From Streptomyces griseoloalbus (GTDB lineage Bacteria; Actinomycetota; Actinomycetes; Streptomycetales; Streptomycetaceae): a stretch of 64,000 nt of DNA. The stretch lies in assembly GCA_014650015.1 (NCBI GenBank), contig BMUD01000001.1, positions 352,197 through 416,196 on the forward strand, written 5' to 3'. The notes beneath the pieces are model-generated. The model did no database searches. It was not told the origin of the DNA and saw only the letters and a program-made list of their open reading frames with translations. Positions 16,276-24,289 of the stretch are shown in pieces. Positions within the stretch are counted from its first letter, which is position 1, and each line of letters begins with the position of its first letter. The translations under genes and the position numbers were made by a program.

Positions 16276-17705
16276 CGGTACTCCGACAGCCTGCGGCCGA
16301 TGCCCAGTACGGCGCCGGCCGCGCCCAGTACGGCGAGGACGGCCGCGCCGAGCGGCAGGCCCGCCAGCGCGTCCCGGCCGTCGTCCGCCGCCTGCTCGAA
16401 CTCGCTCTCCTCGTGCGCCAGCGCGGTGGCCAGGTTCTCGTCGACGTTGTCGAAGCACTCGCCGGTCGCGCCGTCGGCGCCGATCACCATGTCCAGGGCT
16501 TGTTGGTAGTTGCCGTTCTCGTCCTGCTCGCGGGCGGCGGCATGGCGCTTCTTCCACTCGGTCATGTTGCCCACCGCCGAGTCGACGGGGCGGGCGCCGC
16601 TGTCGTCGTCCGCGAGGTCCGCCGCACGGGTCAGGCCCTTGGTGAGGGTGTCCATGTCGCGGGCGAAGTCGTAGTCGTAGGCGTCGAAGGTCTCGTCGCC
16701 GACCTTCGTCGTCTCGGCGCCCCGGGCCACCAGGGTGAGATTCTCGTTGCCCCGCGCCTTCAGGGAGGCGATGCGGGCGTCGTGCAGGACGTTGAGCGAG
16801 CGGACGCCGTGGTCGTAGGAGTCGTTGAGGTTCGAGCGGGCCAGGGTGTGACCGAGGGTCAGCCAGAGCAGGACCACGGTCGCTGCCGCGGTGGCCCCGA
16901 CCAGGCCGTGGTTGAGGACCCGGTTGGTGCGCAGGTAGGTGCGGCGCTGGGCCCAGGCGAGTGCGGCGAGGGCGAGGATGCCGAGGGCCATGGCGGGCCA
17001 GGGGTAGGGGGTCGCGTCCGCGTAGTCGGAGCGCAGGCGTTGGTTCTCCTTCGTGTACAGGTCCTCCGCCGCCGGGAGCATCTCCTCCTGCATCTTCTCG
17101 TTCGCGTACCGCAGGTAGGCGCCGCCCACGGGGAAGCCCTGGCGGTTGTAGGTGCGGGCGCGTTCCACCAGGCCCTTGTACTCGGGCAGGAGGCGGTTGA
17201 GCTTGGTGATGGTCGCCGCGGACGGGGAGTCGGGGGCGGAGTTCGCCGCGGCGTTGACGAGTTTGGCGGCCGCGGTGCGGATGTCCTTCTCGTAGCGGTC
17301 CCGGGAGGCGGCGGTCTCCTGACCGCCGGCGAGGAAGCCGCTGGACGCCGCGGTGTTGGCGTCCGCGAGGGAGCGGTAGATGTCGGCGGCGTCCGAGCTG
17401 AGGGGCTGGCTGCTGGTCAGGACGTCGTCCGCGGCCGCGGCTCGGTCGGTCATCTGCCAGGCGGTGACGGCGCCGAAGGCGACGACGAGCGCGGCCAGGA
17501 CCGCACCGATGATGCGGAGACGGCCGGGTTCCGTGGTGGCGGCCCTGCGCAGGCGGTCGATGCCCTCGGTGAAGGCGGTGCGGCGTGGTGGTGGGGGCGG
17601 GGTGGGGCCGGTGGGGGTGGGGGCGGGGGTGGGCTGTGGCGGGACGGTCGGCAAGGTGGGCGTGGCGTGGCCCGGTGGAGCCGTGGTGTCCGGCGTGTGT
17701 GTCAT
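16272..17705 (-). CDS. GlnX-like four-helix membrane sensor, first gene of the PknG operon
   Basis: A 477-residue integral membrane protein. After a Thr/Pro-rich cytoplasmic tail (residues 1-45), helices lie at about 64-83 (RIIGAVLAALVVAFGAV), 236-252 (WPAMALGILALAALAWA), 267-286 (ATAAATVVLLWLTLGHTL) and 450-470 (PLGAAVLAVLGAAGAVLG). Helices 1-2 and 3-4 each enclose a largely helical extracytoplasmic domain of about 150 residues, a layout like a doubled receptor sensor. This matches GlnX, the transmembrane partner of GlnH and PknG. The ATG at 17705 is preceded by GGGGGAGG. It heads the minus-strand operon that ends with the FHA gene. It has no kinase or HAMP domain of its own, so it must signal through a partner, presumably the kinase or the coiled-coil protein. 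Confidence 0.87.
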   Translation of the reverse strand: MTHTPDTTAPPGHATPTLPTVPPQPTPAPTPTGPTPPPPPRRTAFTEGIDRLRRAATTEPGRLRIIGAVLAALVVAFGAVTAWQMTDRAAAADDVLTSSQPLSSDAADIYRSLADANTAASSGFLAGGQETAASRDRYEKDIRTAAAKLVNAAANSAPDSPSAATITKLNRLLPEYKGLVERARTYNRQGFPVGGAYLRYANEKMQEEMLPAAEDLYTKENQRLRSDYADATPYPWPAMALGILALAALAWAQRRTYLRTNRVLNHGLVGATAAATVVLLWLTLGHTLARSNLNDSYDHGVRSLNVLHDARIASLKARGNENLTLVARGAETTKVGDETFDAYDYDFARDMDTLTKGLTRAADLADDDSGARPVDSAVGNMTEWKKRHAAAREQDENGNYQQALDMVIGADGATGECFDNVDENLATALAHEESEFEQAADDGRDALAGLPLGAAVLAVLGAAGAVLGIGRRLSEYR

Positions 17706-18328
17706 GTGACCTCCCCCATGGTCATCCTTCGCGGCAAGTATCGCCGCCGGGACTGACATCCGCACCGGCCTTGGCACGATCTTGATCCGATTGCGGCGTG
17801 ATTGCCGGGAATTTCGGCATGACGTGCCGGGCCGCACCACCCCCTGCCCACGAACACGTCTGGGCCGTCTGTTCGGTTCCCGCGCATGCCTGCGGTGCGG
17901 CGTTCGGTTCGGTGGGGGCTGTTGTAGCGGCTGCGGTGCGGCGTCATTCGGTCCGGTGGGGGTGCGGGTTGTCTGCCTGCGGCGCATGTGCGGCTTCGGT
18001 GGGGGTCGCTGTAGCGCCTGTGGGTGGTGGGTGGGTCGGGGCCGGGTCGGGGGTGTCCGTCCTCGGACTGGCGCGGAATCGGTCACTTGAGAAGCGGGGG
18101 GTGCGGACGCGCCAGCCACTGCGGGCGGACACCCCCGCCCCGTCCCCTTCGCGCCGTACGCGGCCATCGCCGCCCACCGCGGGCAGCTACGGCCGCCCAC
18201 CGCGGGCAGTCACTGTGCCGCCAACTGCGGGCAGTCGTGCCGCTGGGGCGGCACGGGTGGGCGCGGCGGCACCCCGCCAACGCCGGGCTGCGCAACCAAC
18301 CCCCGGCCCGCCTCAACGCGCGCCGCCG
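17706..18328. other. Promoter region of the signalling operon and csnK downstream region
   Basis: About 620 bases without a gene. The promoter of the GlnX-PknG operon must lie here, probably within 17706-17850 (a less GC-rich stretch around 17765-17830), but no clear -10/-35 was found. The stretch 17880-18080 is strongly G/T-biased on the plus strand with short GGTGGGGG repeats. The stretch 18168-18254 holds the repeat/hairpin cluster listed separately. No reading frame here looks coding. Confidence 0.6.
18168..18254. repeat. Three GCCGCC-n-GCGGGCAG repeats plus hairpin downstream of csnK
   Basis: Copies of a ~19-base unit GCCGCCCACCGCGGGCAG occur at about 18170, 18192 and, diverged (GCCGCCAACTGCGGGCAG), at 18218. 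They are followed by GTGCCGC-tggg-GCGGCAC at 18237-18254. The cluster is 75-160 bases beyond the csnK stop and may end that transcript. Similar multi-copy intergenic units are, to my recollection, common in Streptomyces genomes. Confidence 0.55.
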
Positions 18329-19300
18329 CTACCGCTCGTAGTGCCTGCGCAGCCGCTCGTGCGCCTCCGGTGCGGCCGACAAGTGGTCCAGGCCCAGGAG
18401 ACCCGCTCCCAGGACCGGGCTGGTGGTCACCACCCGGGGAACCGCCTTGGGCGCCCGCTCGCCGAGCAGGGAGCGGATCCGGCCGTTGAGCCCCGCGTGT
18501 TGCGCCGCCAGCACGCTGCCGCCCAGCAGGACGGGCGTCTCCTCCCCGAGGAGATCCAGACGGGTCAGCGCGACCGTCACCATCGTGACGATCTCCTCGG
18601 CCTGGCGGTCGATGATCGCCCGGGCCACACCGTCACCGTCGGCCGCGGTGGCGAAGAGGACCGGGGTCAGTTCGTGGCGGCGGGGCGGGGGCAGGTGCTC
18701 GAGATGCAGGGCCTCGATGAGGGCCGGCATGTCGGGGAGGCCGAAGTGGGCCGGGAGGGTGTGGGCCAGGGCGGTGGCCGTGCCGCGGCCGTCCTGCGCG
18801 CGGGCGGCGTGCCAGAGGGCTTCCTCGGCCAGGTGCCAACCGCCGCCCCAGTCGCCGGAGACGCGGCCCAGTGCCGGGAAGCGGGCCGTGCGGCCGTCGG
18901 GGCGCATGCCGACGCAGTTGATGCCGGCGCCGCAGACGACGGCCACGCCCCGGGGTTCGGTGACCCCGGCGCGCAGGATCGCGAAGGTGTCGTTGCGGAC
19001 CTGGGTGGTCTCGCCCCAGGCGCGGGTGCTCAGGGCCTCGGTCAGCTGCCGTTCCTCGAAGGGGAGGTCGGCGTTGGCCAGGCAGGCCGAGACATGGCGA
19101 ACGGTGGGGGTGCGGGCGTCGGTGAGGGCCTGGGTGACGGTGGCGGTGAGGGAGGCCATCGCCGCCTCCAGACCCACGGCGGGCGGGCGGAAACCCGCGC
19201 CCCTGGCCGTGGCCAGGACCGTGCCGTCGTGGGCGATCACCGCTACGTCGGTCTTGCTGTTGCCGGCGTCGATGGCGAGGACGCCTGCGGTCAGGCCCAC
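18329..19300 (-). CDS. csnK: CsnK-like sugar kinase (BadF/BadG ATPase fold)
   Basis: A 323-residue cytoplasmic kinase of the N-acetylglucosamine/glucosamine kinase group in the BadF/BadG/BcrA superfamily. The phosphate-1 loop is VLAIDAGNSKTDVAV near the N-terminus, the second phosphate motif AVVCGAGINCVG is in the middle, and GDWGGGWHLAEEAL is the family's sugar-binding segment. The GTG at 19300 overlaps the last ten bases of csnH, so the two are translationally coupled. In the csn operon of S. lividans and S. coelicolor this kinase acts on glucosamine units from imported chitosan oligosaccharides. In this strain the transporter is missing, so its supply of substrate must differ. Regulation by CsnR is expected. 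Confidence 0.82.
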   Translation of the reverse strand: MGLTAGVLAIDAGNSKTDVAVIAHDGTVLATARGAGFRPPAVGLEAAMASLTATVTQALTDARTPTVRHVSACLANADLPFEERQLTEALSTRAWGETTQVRNDTFAILRAGVTEPRGVAVVCGAGINCVGMRPDGRTARFPALGRVSGDWGGGWHLAEEALWHAARAQDGRGTATALAHTLPAHFGLPDMPALIEALHLEHLPPPRRHELTPVLFATAADGDGVARAIIDRQAEEIVTMVTVALTRLDLLGEETPVLLGGSVLAAQHAGLNGRIRSLLGERAPKAVPRVVTTSPVLGAGLLGLDHLSAAPEAHERLRRHYER

Positions 19301-20562
19301 GTGAGGTGCTCCCGGTTGTGTGCGATGAGGTCGTCGGTGAGGTGGTCCGCGTACTCGTACTGGGCGATCAGGGGGTGGGCGAGGAGGGCGCGGAGGACCC
19401 GGTCCCGGGTGCCGTGCAGGGCTGCTTCCAGGGCCAGGTGCTCGTAGGCGGTGACGTTGGCCATCAGGCCCGAGAAGAGGGGGTCCACGGGGGCGACGGG
19501 CAGGGGGGTCGCGCCCTTCGGGCCCACGGTCGCCTGCACCTCGATGACCGCGTCGTCGGGGAGGAAGGGGAGGGTGCCGTTGTTGTACGTGTTGACCACC
19601 TGGTGGGGGGATCCGGCGCCGCGGAGCAGGGCCGCCGCCAGGTCGACGGCCGCTTCGGAGTAGTAGGCGCCGCCGCGTTGGGCCAGGAGGGCCGGTTTCT
19701 CCGCGAGGGCCGGGTCGGCGTAGAGGGCCAGGAGGCGGCGTTCCATGTCGGCCACCTCGGCGGCGCGGGAGGGCTTGGTGCGCTGTTCCCGTACGACGCT
19801 GTCGTGCGCGTAGAAGTAGCGCAGGTAGTAGGAGGGGATCACGCCCAGGTGGTCCAGGAGGGGGCGGGGGAGGCGGAGGTCGGCGGCGATCGTGTCGCCG
19901 TGGGTGGCGAGGAGGTGGGGGAGTACGTCCTCGCCGTCCGGGCCTCCCCGGCGTACCGCCGTCTCCCAGGTGAGGTGGTTGAGGCCCACGTGGTCCAGGT
20001 GGATGTCGGTGGGGTCGGTGCCGAGGAGTGCCGCGAACTTGCGCTGGAGGCCGATGGCCACGTTGCACAGGCCCAGTGCCTTGTGACCCGCCTGGAGCAG
20101 GGCCCGGGTGACGATGCCGACGGGGTTGGTGAAGTCGATGATCCAGGCGTCGGGGTTGGCGCGGCGGACGCGGTCGGCGATGTCCAGGACGACCGGGACC
20201 GTGCGCAGCGCCTTGGCCAGGCCGCCGGCGCCGGTCGTCTCCTGGCCGACGCAGCCGCAGTCCAGGGGCCAGGTCTCGTCCCGCAGGCGGGCAGCCTGGC
20301 CGCCCACGCGGAGCTGGAGGAGGACCGCGTCCGCGCCGTCGACCGCAGCGTCCAGGTCGGTGGTGGTGGTGATGGTGCCGGGGTGTCCCAGACGCGTGAA
20401 GATACGGCGGGACAGGGCGCCGATCAGCTCCAGCCGGTCCGTCGCCGGGTCGGTGAGGACCAGCTCGGTCAGGGGGAGGGTGTCTCGCAGGCGGGCGAAG
20501 CCGTCGATGAGTTCGGGGGTGTAGGTCGAGCCTCCGCCGACCACGGTGAGTTTCATAGTCAT
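19291..20562 (-). CDS. csnH: CsnH-like GH4 glycosidase
   Basis: A 423-residue NAD- and divalent-metal-dependent family 4 glycoside hydrolase (6-phospho-beta-glucosidase-like). The dinucleotide-binding loop is VVGGGSTYTPEL at residues 7-18. Other GH4 landmarks are GQETTGAGGL, FTNPVGIVT, LCNV (metal Cys) and GLNHLTW (metal His). GH4 enzymes cleave by an oxidation-elimination route in the cytoplasm; in the csn locus the substrate would be chitosan-derived oligosaccharides. The ATG at 20562 overlaps the stop of the permease relic (ATGA), showing the original operon order csnG-csnH. It overlaps csnK at its 3' end. Codon use and length are normal, with no sign of decay although the transporter genes are gone. 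Confidence 0.85.
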   Translation of the reverse strand: MTMKLTVVGGGSTYTPELIDGFARLRDTLPLTELVLTDPATDRLELIGALSRRIFTRLGHPGTITTTTDLDAAVDGADAVLLQLRVGGQAARLRDETWPLDCGCVGQETTGAGGLAKALRTVPVVLDIADRVRRANPDAWIIDFTNPVGIVTRALLQAGHKALGLCNVAIGLQRKFAALLGTDPTDIHLDHVGLNHLTWETAVRRGGPDGEDVLPHLLATHGDTIAADLRLPRPLLDHLGVIPSYYLRYFYAHDSVVREQRTKPSRAAEVADMERRLLALYADPALAEKPALLAQRGGAYYSEAAVDLAAALLRGAGSPHQVVNTYNNGTLPFLPDDAVIEVQATVGPKGATPLPVAPVDPLFSGLMANVTAYEHLALEAALHGTRDRVLRALLAHPLIAQYEYADHLTDDLIAHNREHLTWA

Positions 20563-20678
20563 CCCTTTACTCCGGTGAGGGTGACGCCCTCTGCGCAGGC
20601 CTTCTGGGCGAAGAAGAACACGAGGATCACGGGGGCCGTGACCGGCACGGTGGCCGCCATGGTGAAGAGGCGGGTCAG
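20559..20678 (-). pseudogene. C-terminal relic of sugar ABC permease (csnG position)
   Basis: Directly after the csnR stop the minus strand reads LFTMAATVPVTAPVILVFFF and ends in the tail AEGVTLTGVKG, the standard C-terminus of MalG-type sugar permeases. Only about 38 codons remain; the rest of this gene, the second permease and the binding protein are absent. The fragment still ends in ATGA overlap with csnH, as in an intact operon. The junction with csnR lies within about ten bases of 20675. This is a clean internal deletion. Confidence 0.8.
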
Positions 20679-21892
20679 CGGGAGGTGTCGAAGACCTCGT
20701 CGCGCGTGGTCGCCAGCGCGCTCTCCAGCGCGCCGCGCAGCACGGGGTCTTCGCGGACGTCGCCCAGGACGAGGCGTGGGCGGGGGGCGGCCAGTTCCTC
20801 CAGTTCGGCCTGGACCAGCGCGCGCAGCACCTCGCCGCCGGAGGTGAGGCCGGTGCCGCTCAGGACGACGAGTTCGGGGTCGAGGACGGAGACCAGGGAG
20901 GCCAGACCGGTGGCCAGGCGGGTGGCGTAGGTCCGCAGGAGGCGGCGGTGGGGCTCGTCGTCGTCCGGGGCGGCCGCGGCGCGCTCGACGAGGGCGGCGG
21001 CCACCTCCGTGTACGGGCCCTGTGGGACGTCCTCGATGCCGAGCTCGCGCGCCAGGTGCGGGACGGCCTGGGAGCCGGCCAGTTCCTGGTAACCGCCGCT
21101 GTTGGCCTTGGTGACCTGGCGGACCAGGGGGGTGCCCGGCACCGGCAGGAAGCCGACCTCGCCGGCGCCGCCGGTCCAGCCCCGGTGCAGCCGGCCGCCG
21201 AGCACCAGGGCGGCGCCCAGACCCTCCTGGTTCCACAGCAGGACGAAGTCGGTGTGATCGCGGGCCGCGCCCAGGCGCCGCTCCGCGAGGGCGACCAGAT
21301 TGACGTCGTTCTCGTACTCGAACGGCATCGGCAGCGCGGCGGCGAGTTCGTCGAGCAGCGTGGGGGAGTGCCAGCCGGGCAGGTGGGAGGCGTAGCGCAG
21401 GCGGCCGGTGTTCGGGTCGAAGGCGCCCGGAGTGCCGATGACGAGGCGGTGGATGTCGGCACGGGACAGTCCCGCCGCCTTCACCGCGCCGTCCAGGGCG
21501 TCGGTGACCTGCTGGACGACGGGGGTGCCGGAGCGGCGGCCGGGGGTGGGCAGTTCGTGGTGGCCGACCGTGCGGCCGGTGATGTCGGCGACGGCGGCGC
21601 GTATCCGCTGGGGGGTGACGTCGAGGCCGGCGGCGTGGGCCGCGCCCGGGTTGACCTCGTACAGCTGGGCGTTGGGGCCGGGGCGGCCCTCGGTGGTGCC
21701 GGTGGCCAGGACCAGTCCGGCCGCTTCCAGGCGGGCCAGGAGCTGCGAGGCGGTCGGCTTGGACAGGCCGGTGAGCTTGCCGATGCGGGTGCGGGACAGC
21801 GGCCCGTGGTCCAGCAGGAGGTCCAGGGCGGTGCGGTCGTTCATGGCGCGCAGCACACGCGGGGTGCCCGGCGTACCGGCGGTTCCTGCCAT
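20675..21892 (-). CDS. csnR: CsnR-like ROK-family transcriptional repressor
   Basis: A 405-residue ROK (repressor, ORF, kinase) regulator. The N-terminal winged helix lies at about residues 15-70 (LSRTRIGKLTGLSKPTASQL is the helix-turn-helix), followed by the ROK fold at about 90-400 with IGTPGAFDPNTG, NDVNLVALAERRLG, GLGAALVLGGRLHRGWTGGA and VVLSGTGLTSGG. The usual ROK zinc site (GH...CxCGxxGC) is absent. The ATG at 21892 is chosen because the HTH follows at the normal distance; a longer frame upstream is Ala/Arg-rich. It should repress its own operon through the palindrome at 22046-22058 and be released by chitosan-derived sugar. Downstream genes csnE, csnF and most of csnG are deleted. Confidence 0.85.
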   Translation of the reverse strand: MAGTAGTPGTPRVLRAMNDRTALDLLLDHGPLSRTRIGKLTGLSKPTASQLLARLEAAGLVLATGTTEGRPGPNAQLYEVNPGAAHAAGLDVTPQRIRAAVADITGRTVGHHELPTPGRRSGTPVVQQVTDALDGAVKAAGLSRADIHRLVIGTPGAFDPNTGRLRYASHLPGWHSPTLLDELAAALPMPFEYENDVNLVALAERRLGAARDHTDFVLLWNQEGLGAALVLGGRLHRGWTGGAGEVGFLPVPGTPLVRQVTKANSGGYQELAGSQAVPHLARELGIEDVPQGPYTEVAAALVERAAAAPDDDEPHRRLLRTYATRLATGLASLVSVLDPELVVLSGTGLTSGGEVLRALVQAELEELAAPRPRLVLGDVREDPVLRGALESALATTRDEVFDTSR

Positions 21893-21994
21893 GGGTGCGA
21901 CACCTGCCCTTCTTCGGCTGCCCAGCTTCTCAGCGGCCGGTGCGGGACGTCCATCCCGGGCGGTCGCCCTCATCGCCGGCCACCGGTCACCGGC

Positions 21995-22031
21995 CATCAG
22001 TACGCGGTCATCAGTACGCGGTCATCAGTAC
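21995..22031. repeat. 14-base tandem repeat upstream of csnR
   Basis: CATCAGTACGCGGT occurs twice in tandem (21995-22008, 22009-22022) with a third partial copy (22023-22031), lying between the csnR operator and the csnR start. It increases leader length and may vary between strains. Confidence 0.7.
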
Positions 22032-22042
22032 CGGGGATCACT

Positions 22043-22061
22043 GTTAGGAAAGTTTCCTGTC
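22043..22061 (-). promoter_or_regulatory. CsnR/ROK operator
   Basis: AGGAAA-G-TTTCCT is a perfect palindrome at 22046-22058, with GTT and GTC flanks. The core matches the operator type described for CsnR and related ROK repressors (TTAGGAAAGTTTCCTAA-like). It lies about 150 bases upstream of csnR on the side expected for its promoter. Confidence 0.75.
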
Positions 22062-22164
22062 GGATGCAGAGGAACGTAAGCCCGGCGTGGAAGGGGCGTC
22101 AAGAGGGGGGGGCGGAAAGGGCGGCACCCGGATGTCGCGGGTGCCGCCCTTTCCCGCCGGCCGG

Positions 22165-23271
22165 TTACTTCGTGGTGCTCGGCGGGGGCAGGGGGGACGC
22201 CGCCGCCGACTGCGGGGAGATCGTGCTGGAGTAGACGGACGGGGGTGCGACGCCCGCCGTCGGGTCGAGGGCCACCGTGTCCTCCGCGGCCGTGGCGCCG
22301 CCGACGATGCGGATGCCGTTCGCGTCGAAGGCGCGCTTGATGCGCCAGCGCAGCTCGCGCTCCACGGTCAGGGACTTGCCGGGCATGGTCTTCCCCGACA
22401 CGCGGACCACCATCGAGTCCAGCAGCACCGAGTCCAGGCCGAGCACCTCGATCGCGCTCCACAGGAGCTCGTTCCAGGGCTCCTCCTTGCCCAGCTTCTC
22501 GGCGACCTCGCTCAGGGTGGCCTTCACCCGGTCCAGGTCCTCGTCGGATCGGACCGTGACGTCGACGTTGGCGGTCGCCCAGCCCTGGGAGAGGTTGCCT
22601 ATCCGCTTGACCTCGCCGTTGCGGACGTACCAGATCTCGCCGTTGTCGCCGCGCAGCTTGGTCACCCGCAGCCCGACCTCGATCACCTCACCGGAGGCCA
22701 CGCCCGCGTCGACGGTGTCGCCGACGCCGTACTGGTCCTCCAGGATCATGAAGACGCCGGAGAGGAAGTCGGTCACCAGGTTGCGCGCGCCGAAACCGAT
22801 CGCCACACCCGCGACACCGGCCGACGCCAGCAGCGGGGCCAGGTTGATCTGGAAGGTGCCGAGAATCATCAGCGCGGCCGTGCCCAGGATCACGAACGAC
22901 GCCATCGAGCGCAGCACCGAGCCGATCGCCTGCGAGCGCTGGCGGCGCCGCTCGGCGTTGACCAGCAGACCGCCGAGCGCGGTGCCGTCCACCGCGTGTC
23001 CGGTACGGGACATGCGGTCGACCAGCTTGGTGATCGCCCGCCGCACCACGACGCGCAGCACCATCGCTATCACCAGGATGAGCAGGACCCGGAGCCCGAT
23101 CGCGAGCCACGTCGACCAGTTCTCCTCCACCCAGCCGGCGGCGTTGGTGGCGCTCTCCTGGGCGTCCTGGAGCGAGGGCACCCGTGGTGTCCCGGACTCC
23201 GATGGCGTCGGCGACGGGCCGGCGGCCGACAGGGCGGCGGACAGGAACACGGCAGGTACCTCCAGGTGCAT
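22165..23271 (-). CDS. MscS-family mechanosensitive ion channel
   Basis: A 368-residue small-conductance mechanosensitive channel. Helices lie at about residues 53-78 (TWLAIGLRVLLILVIAMVL), 122-140 and 146-176; the pore-lining third helix is LLASAGVAGVAIGFGARNLV, with the Gly/Ala packing typical of MscS TM3, followed by TDFLSGVFMILEDQYGVGD. The cytoplasmic beta domain reads GEVIEVGLRVTKLRGDNGEI and WYVRNGEVKRIGNLSQGW. The C-terminus has a Pro/Ser-rich tail. It releases solutes on hypo-osmotic shock. The ATG at 23271 is followed by a possible signal-like hydrophobic stretch. It stands alone, convergent with nothing and divergent from the HNH gene at 23574. Confidence 0.92.
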   Translation of the reverse strand: MHLEVPAVFLSAALSAAGPSPTPSESGTPRVPSLQDAQESATNAAGWVEENWSTWLAIGLRVLLILVIAMVLRVVVRRAITKLVDRMSRTGHAVDGTALGGLLVNAERRRQRSQAIGSVLRSMASFVILGTAALMILGTFQINLAPLLASAGVAGVAIGFGARNLVTDFLSGVFMILEDQYGVGDTVDAGVASGEVIEVGLRVTKLRGDNGEIWYVRNGEVKRIGNLSQGWATANVDVTVRSDEDLDRVKATLSEVAEKLGKEEPWNELLWSAIEVLGLDSVLLDSMVVRVSGKTMPGKSLTVERELRWRIKRAFDANGIRIVGGATAAEDTVALDPTAGVAPPSVYSSTISPQSAAASPLPPPSTTK

Positions 23272-23573
23272 GTCTGCCCCCGGGTGCGCCGAGTCAAGGC
23301 CGGTGAGGTCACGGAAGGGTCACCGGAAGGGGCAGAACCACCACACTAACGGGGCATAGTGGGGGGACCGGCGCCATCTGTGAAGAAGAGACAGGCCTCA
23401 CCCGCACCCGCGCTTGAACAGGCCATGATCCTGGGGATGAATCGGGATGTGGTCGAAAACACCTCCAGCCCGTTACCGGGACATGGTGGCGCTTCGACCA
23501 GGCATGAGGGGAGACTGACTTACGGATCGTCCCGGCGCGAGCCACGCGCCGCCGGCGTACAAGGAGGCCATCC

Positions 23574-24110
23574 GTGCCGCATGTCCTGGTCCTCAACGCG
23601 TCGTACGAGCCACTCGGCGTCGTACCGCTCCGCCGCGCGCTCGTGCTCGTCCTCGAGAACAAGGCAGTCTGCCTCGAGGAGACCGGCGCCTATCTGCACA
23701 GCGCGACCGTCACAGTCCCCGCACCCAGCGTGGTCCGGCTGAAGCGATTCGTGCGGGTTCCCTACCGGGGGCCCGTTCCTCTGACCCGTCGGGCGCTGTT
23801 CGCCCGTGACGGGGGCCGGTGCATGTACTGCGGTGGCGTCGCAACCAGCGTCGACCACGTCATCCCGCGCAGTCGCGGGGGCAAGCACGTCTGGGACAAC
23901 GTGGTGGCCTCCTGCCGCCGCTGCAACCACGTGAAGGCCGACCGTCACCTGATCGAGCTGGGCTGGCGGCTGCGCCACAAACCCGCCCCGCCCACCGGCC
24001 TGGCCTGGCGCATCATTGGCACCGGCCACAGGGATCCGCGCTGGCTGCCGTACTTGCAGCCGTACGGCGCGGACGACGCCATGGCCCGGATCGACGGCAT
24101 CTCCGCCTGA
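23574..24110 (+). CDS. HNH endonuclease
   Basis: A 178-residue protein of the common actinobacterial HNH group. The zinc-supported HNH motif is complete: CMYCGG (Cys83, Cys86), TSVDHVIPRSRGG (Asp94, His95), DNVVASCRRCNHVKADR (Asn109, Cys114, Cys117, His119). The N-terminal 70 residues (VLVLNASYEPLGVVPLRRA) are the conserved extra domain of this group. The GTG at 23574 has AAGGAGG at 23560-23566. It is monocistronic, followed by a strong hairpin at 24251-24284. The role is not established; these genes are conserved in place in Streptomyces, which argues for a chromosomal function rather than a mobile one. Confidence 0.9.
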   Translation: MPHVLVLNASYEPLGVVPLRRALVLVLENKAVCLEETGAYLHSATVTVPAPSVVRLKRFVRVPYRGPVPLTRRALFARDGGRCMYCGGVATSVDHVIPRSRGGKHVWDNVVASCRRCNHVKADRHLIELGWRLRHKPAPPTGLAWRIIGTGHRDPRWLPYLQPYGADDAMARIDGISA

Positions 24111-24250
24111 CGACGATCCGGGCCTTCGCATCGGCGGCGGGGCGGGGCGAGGGGGCCGTGGCCCGGCCCTCGGGCACCTCCGGTTCCCCGGTGACGGGGC
24201 GTGGCCGAGCCCCCTGGTGGGATCCCGGCCCCGGGCGCCGTAGGTCATGA

Positions 24251-24284
24251 CCGGGCCCGGGAACCCCCGTTCCCCGGGCCCGGG
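24251..24284. terminator. Bidirectional hairpin between convergent genes
   Basis: CCGGGCCCGGGAAC pairs with GTTCCCCGGGCCCGG (one extra C) around a four-base loop. It lies between the HNH gene and the permease gene, which converge. Confidence 0.7.
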
Positions 24285-24289
24285 CGTTC

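Noticed and set aside
15187-17705. Amino-acid ABC importer
   Set aside because: A binding protein is present but no permease or ATPase; the neighbouring four-helix protein and kinase point to sensing.
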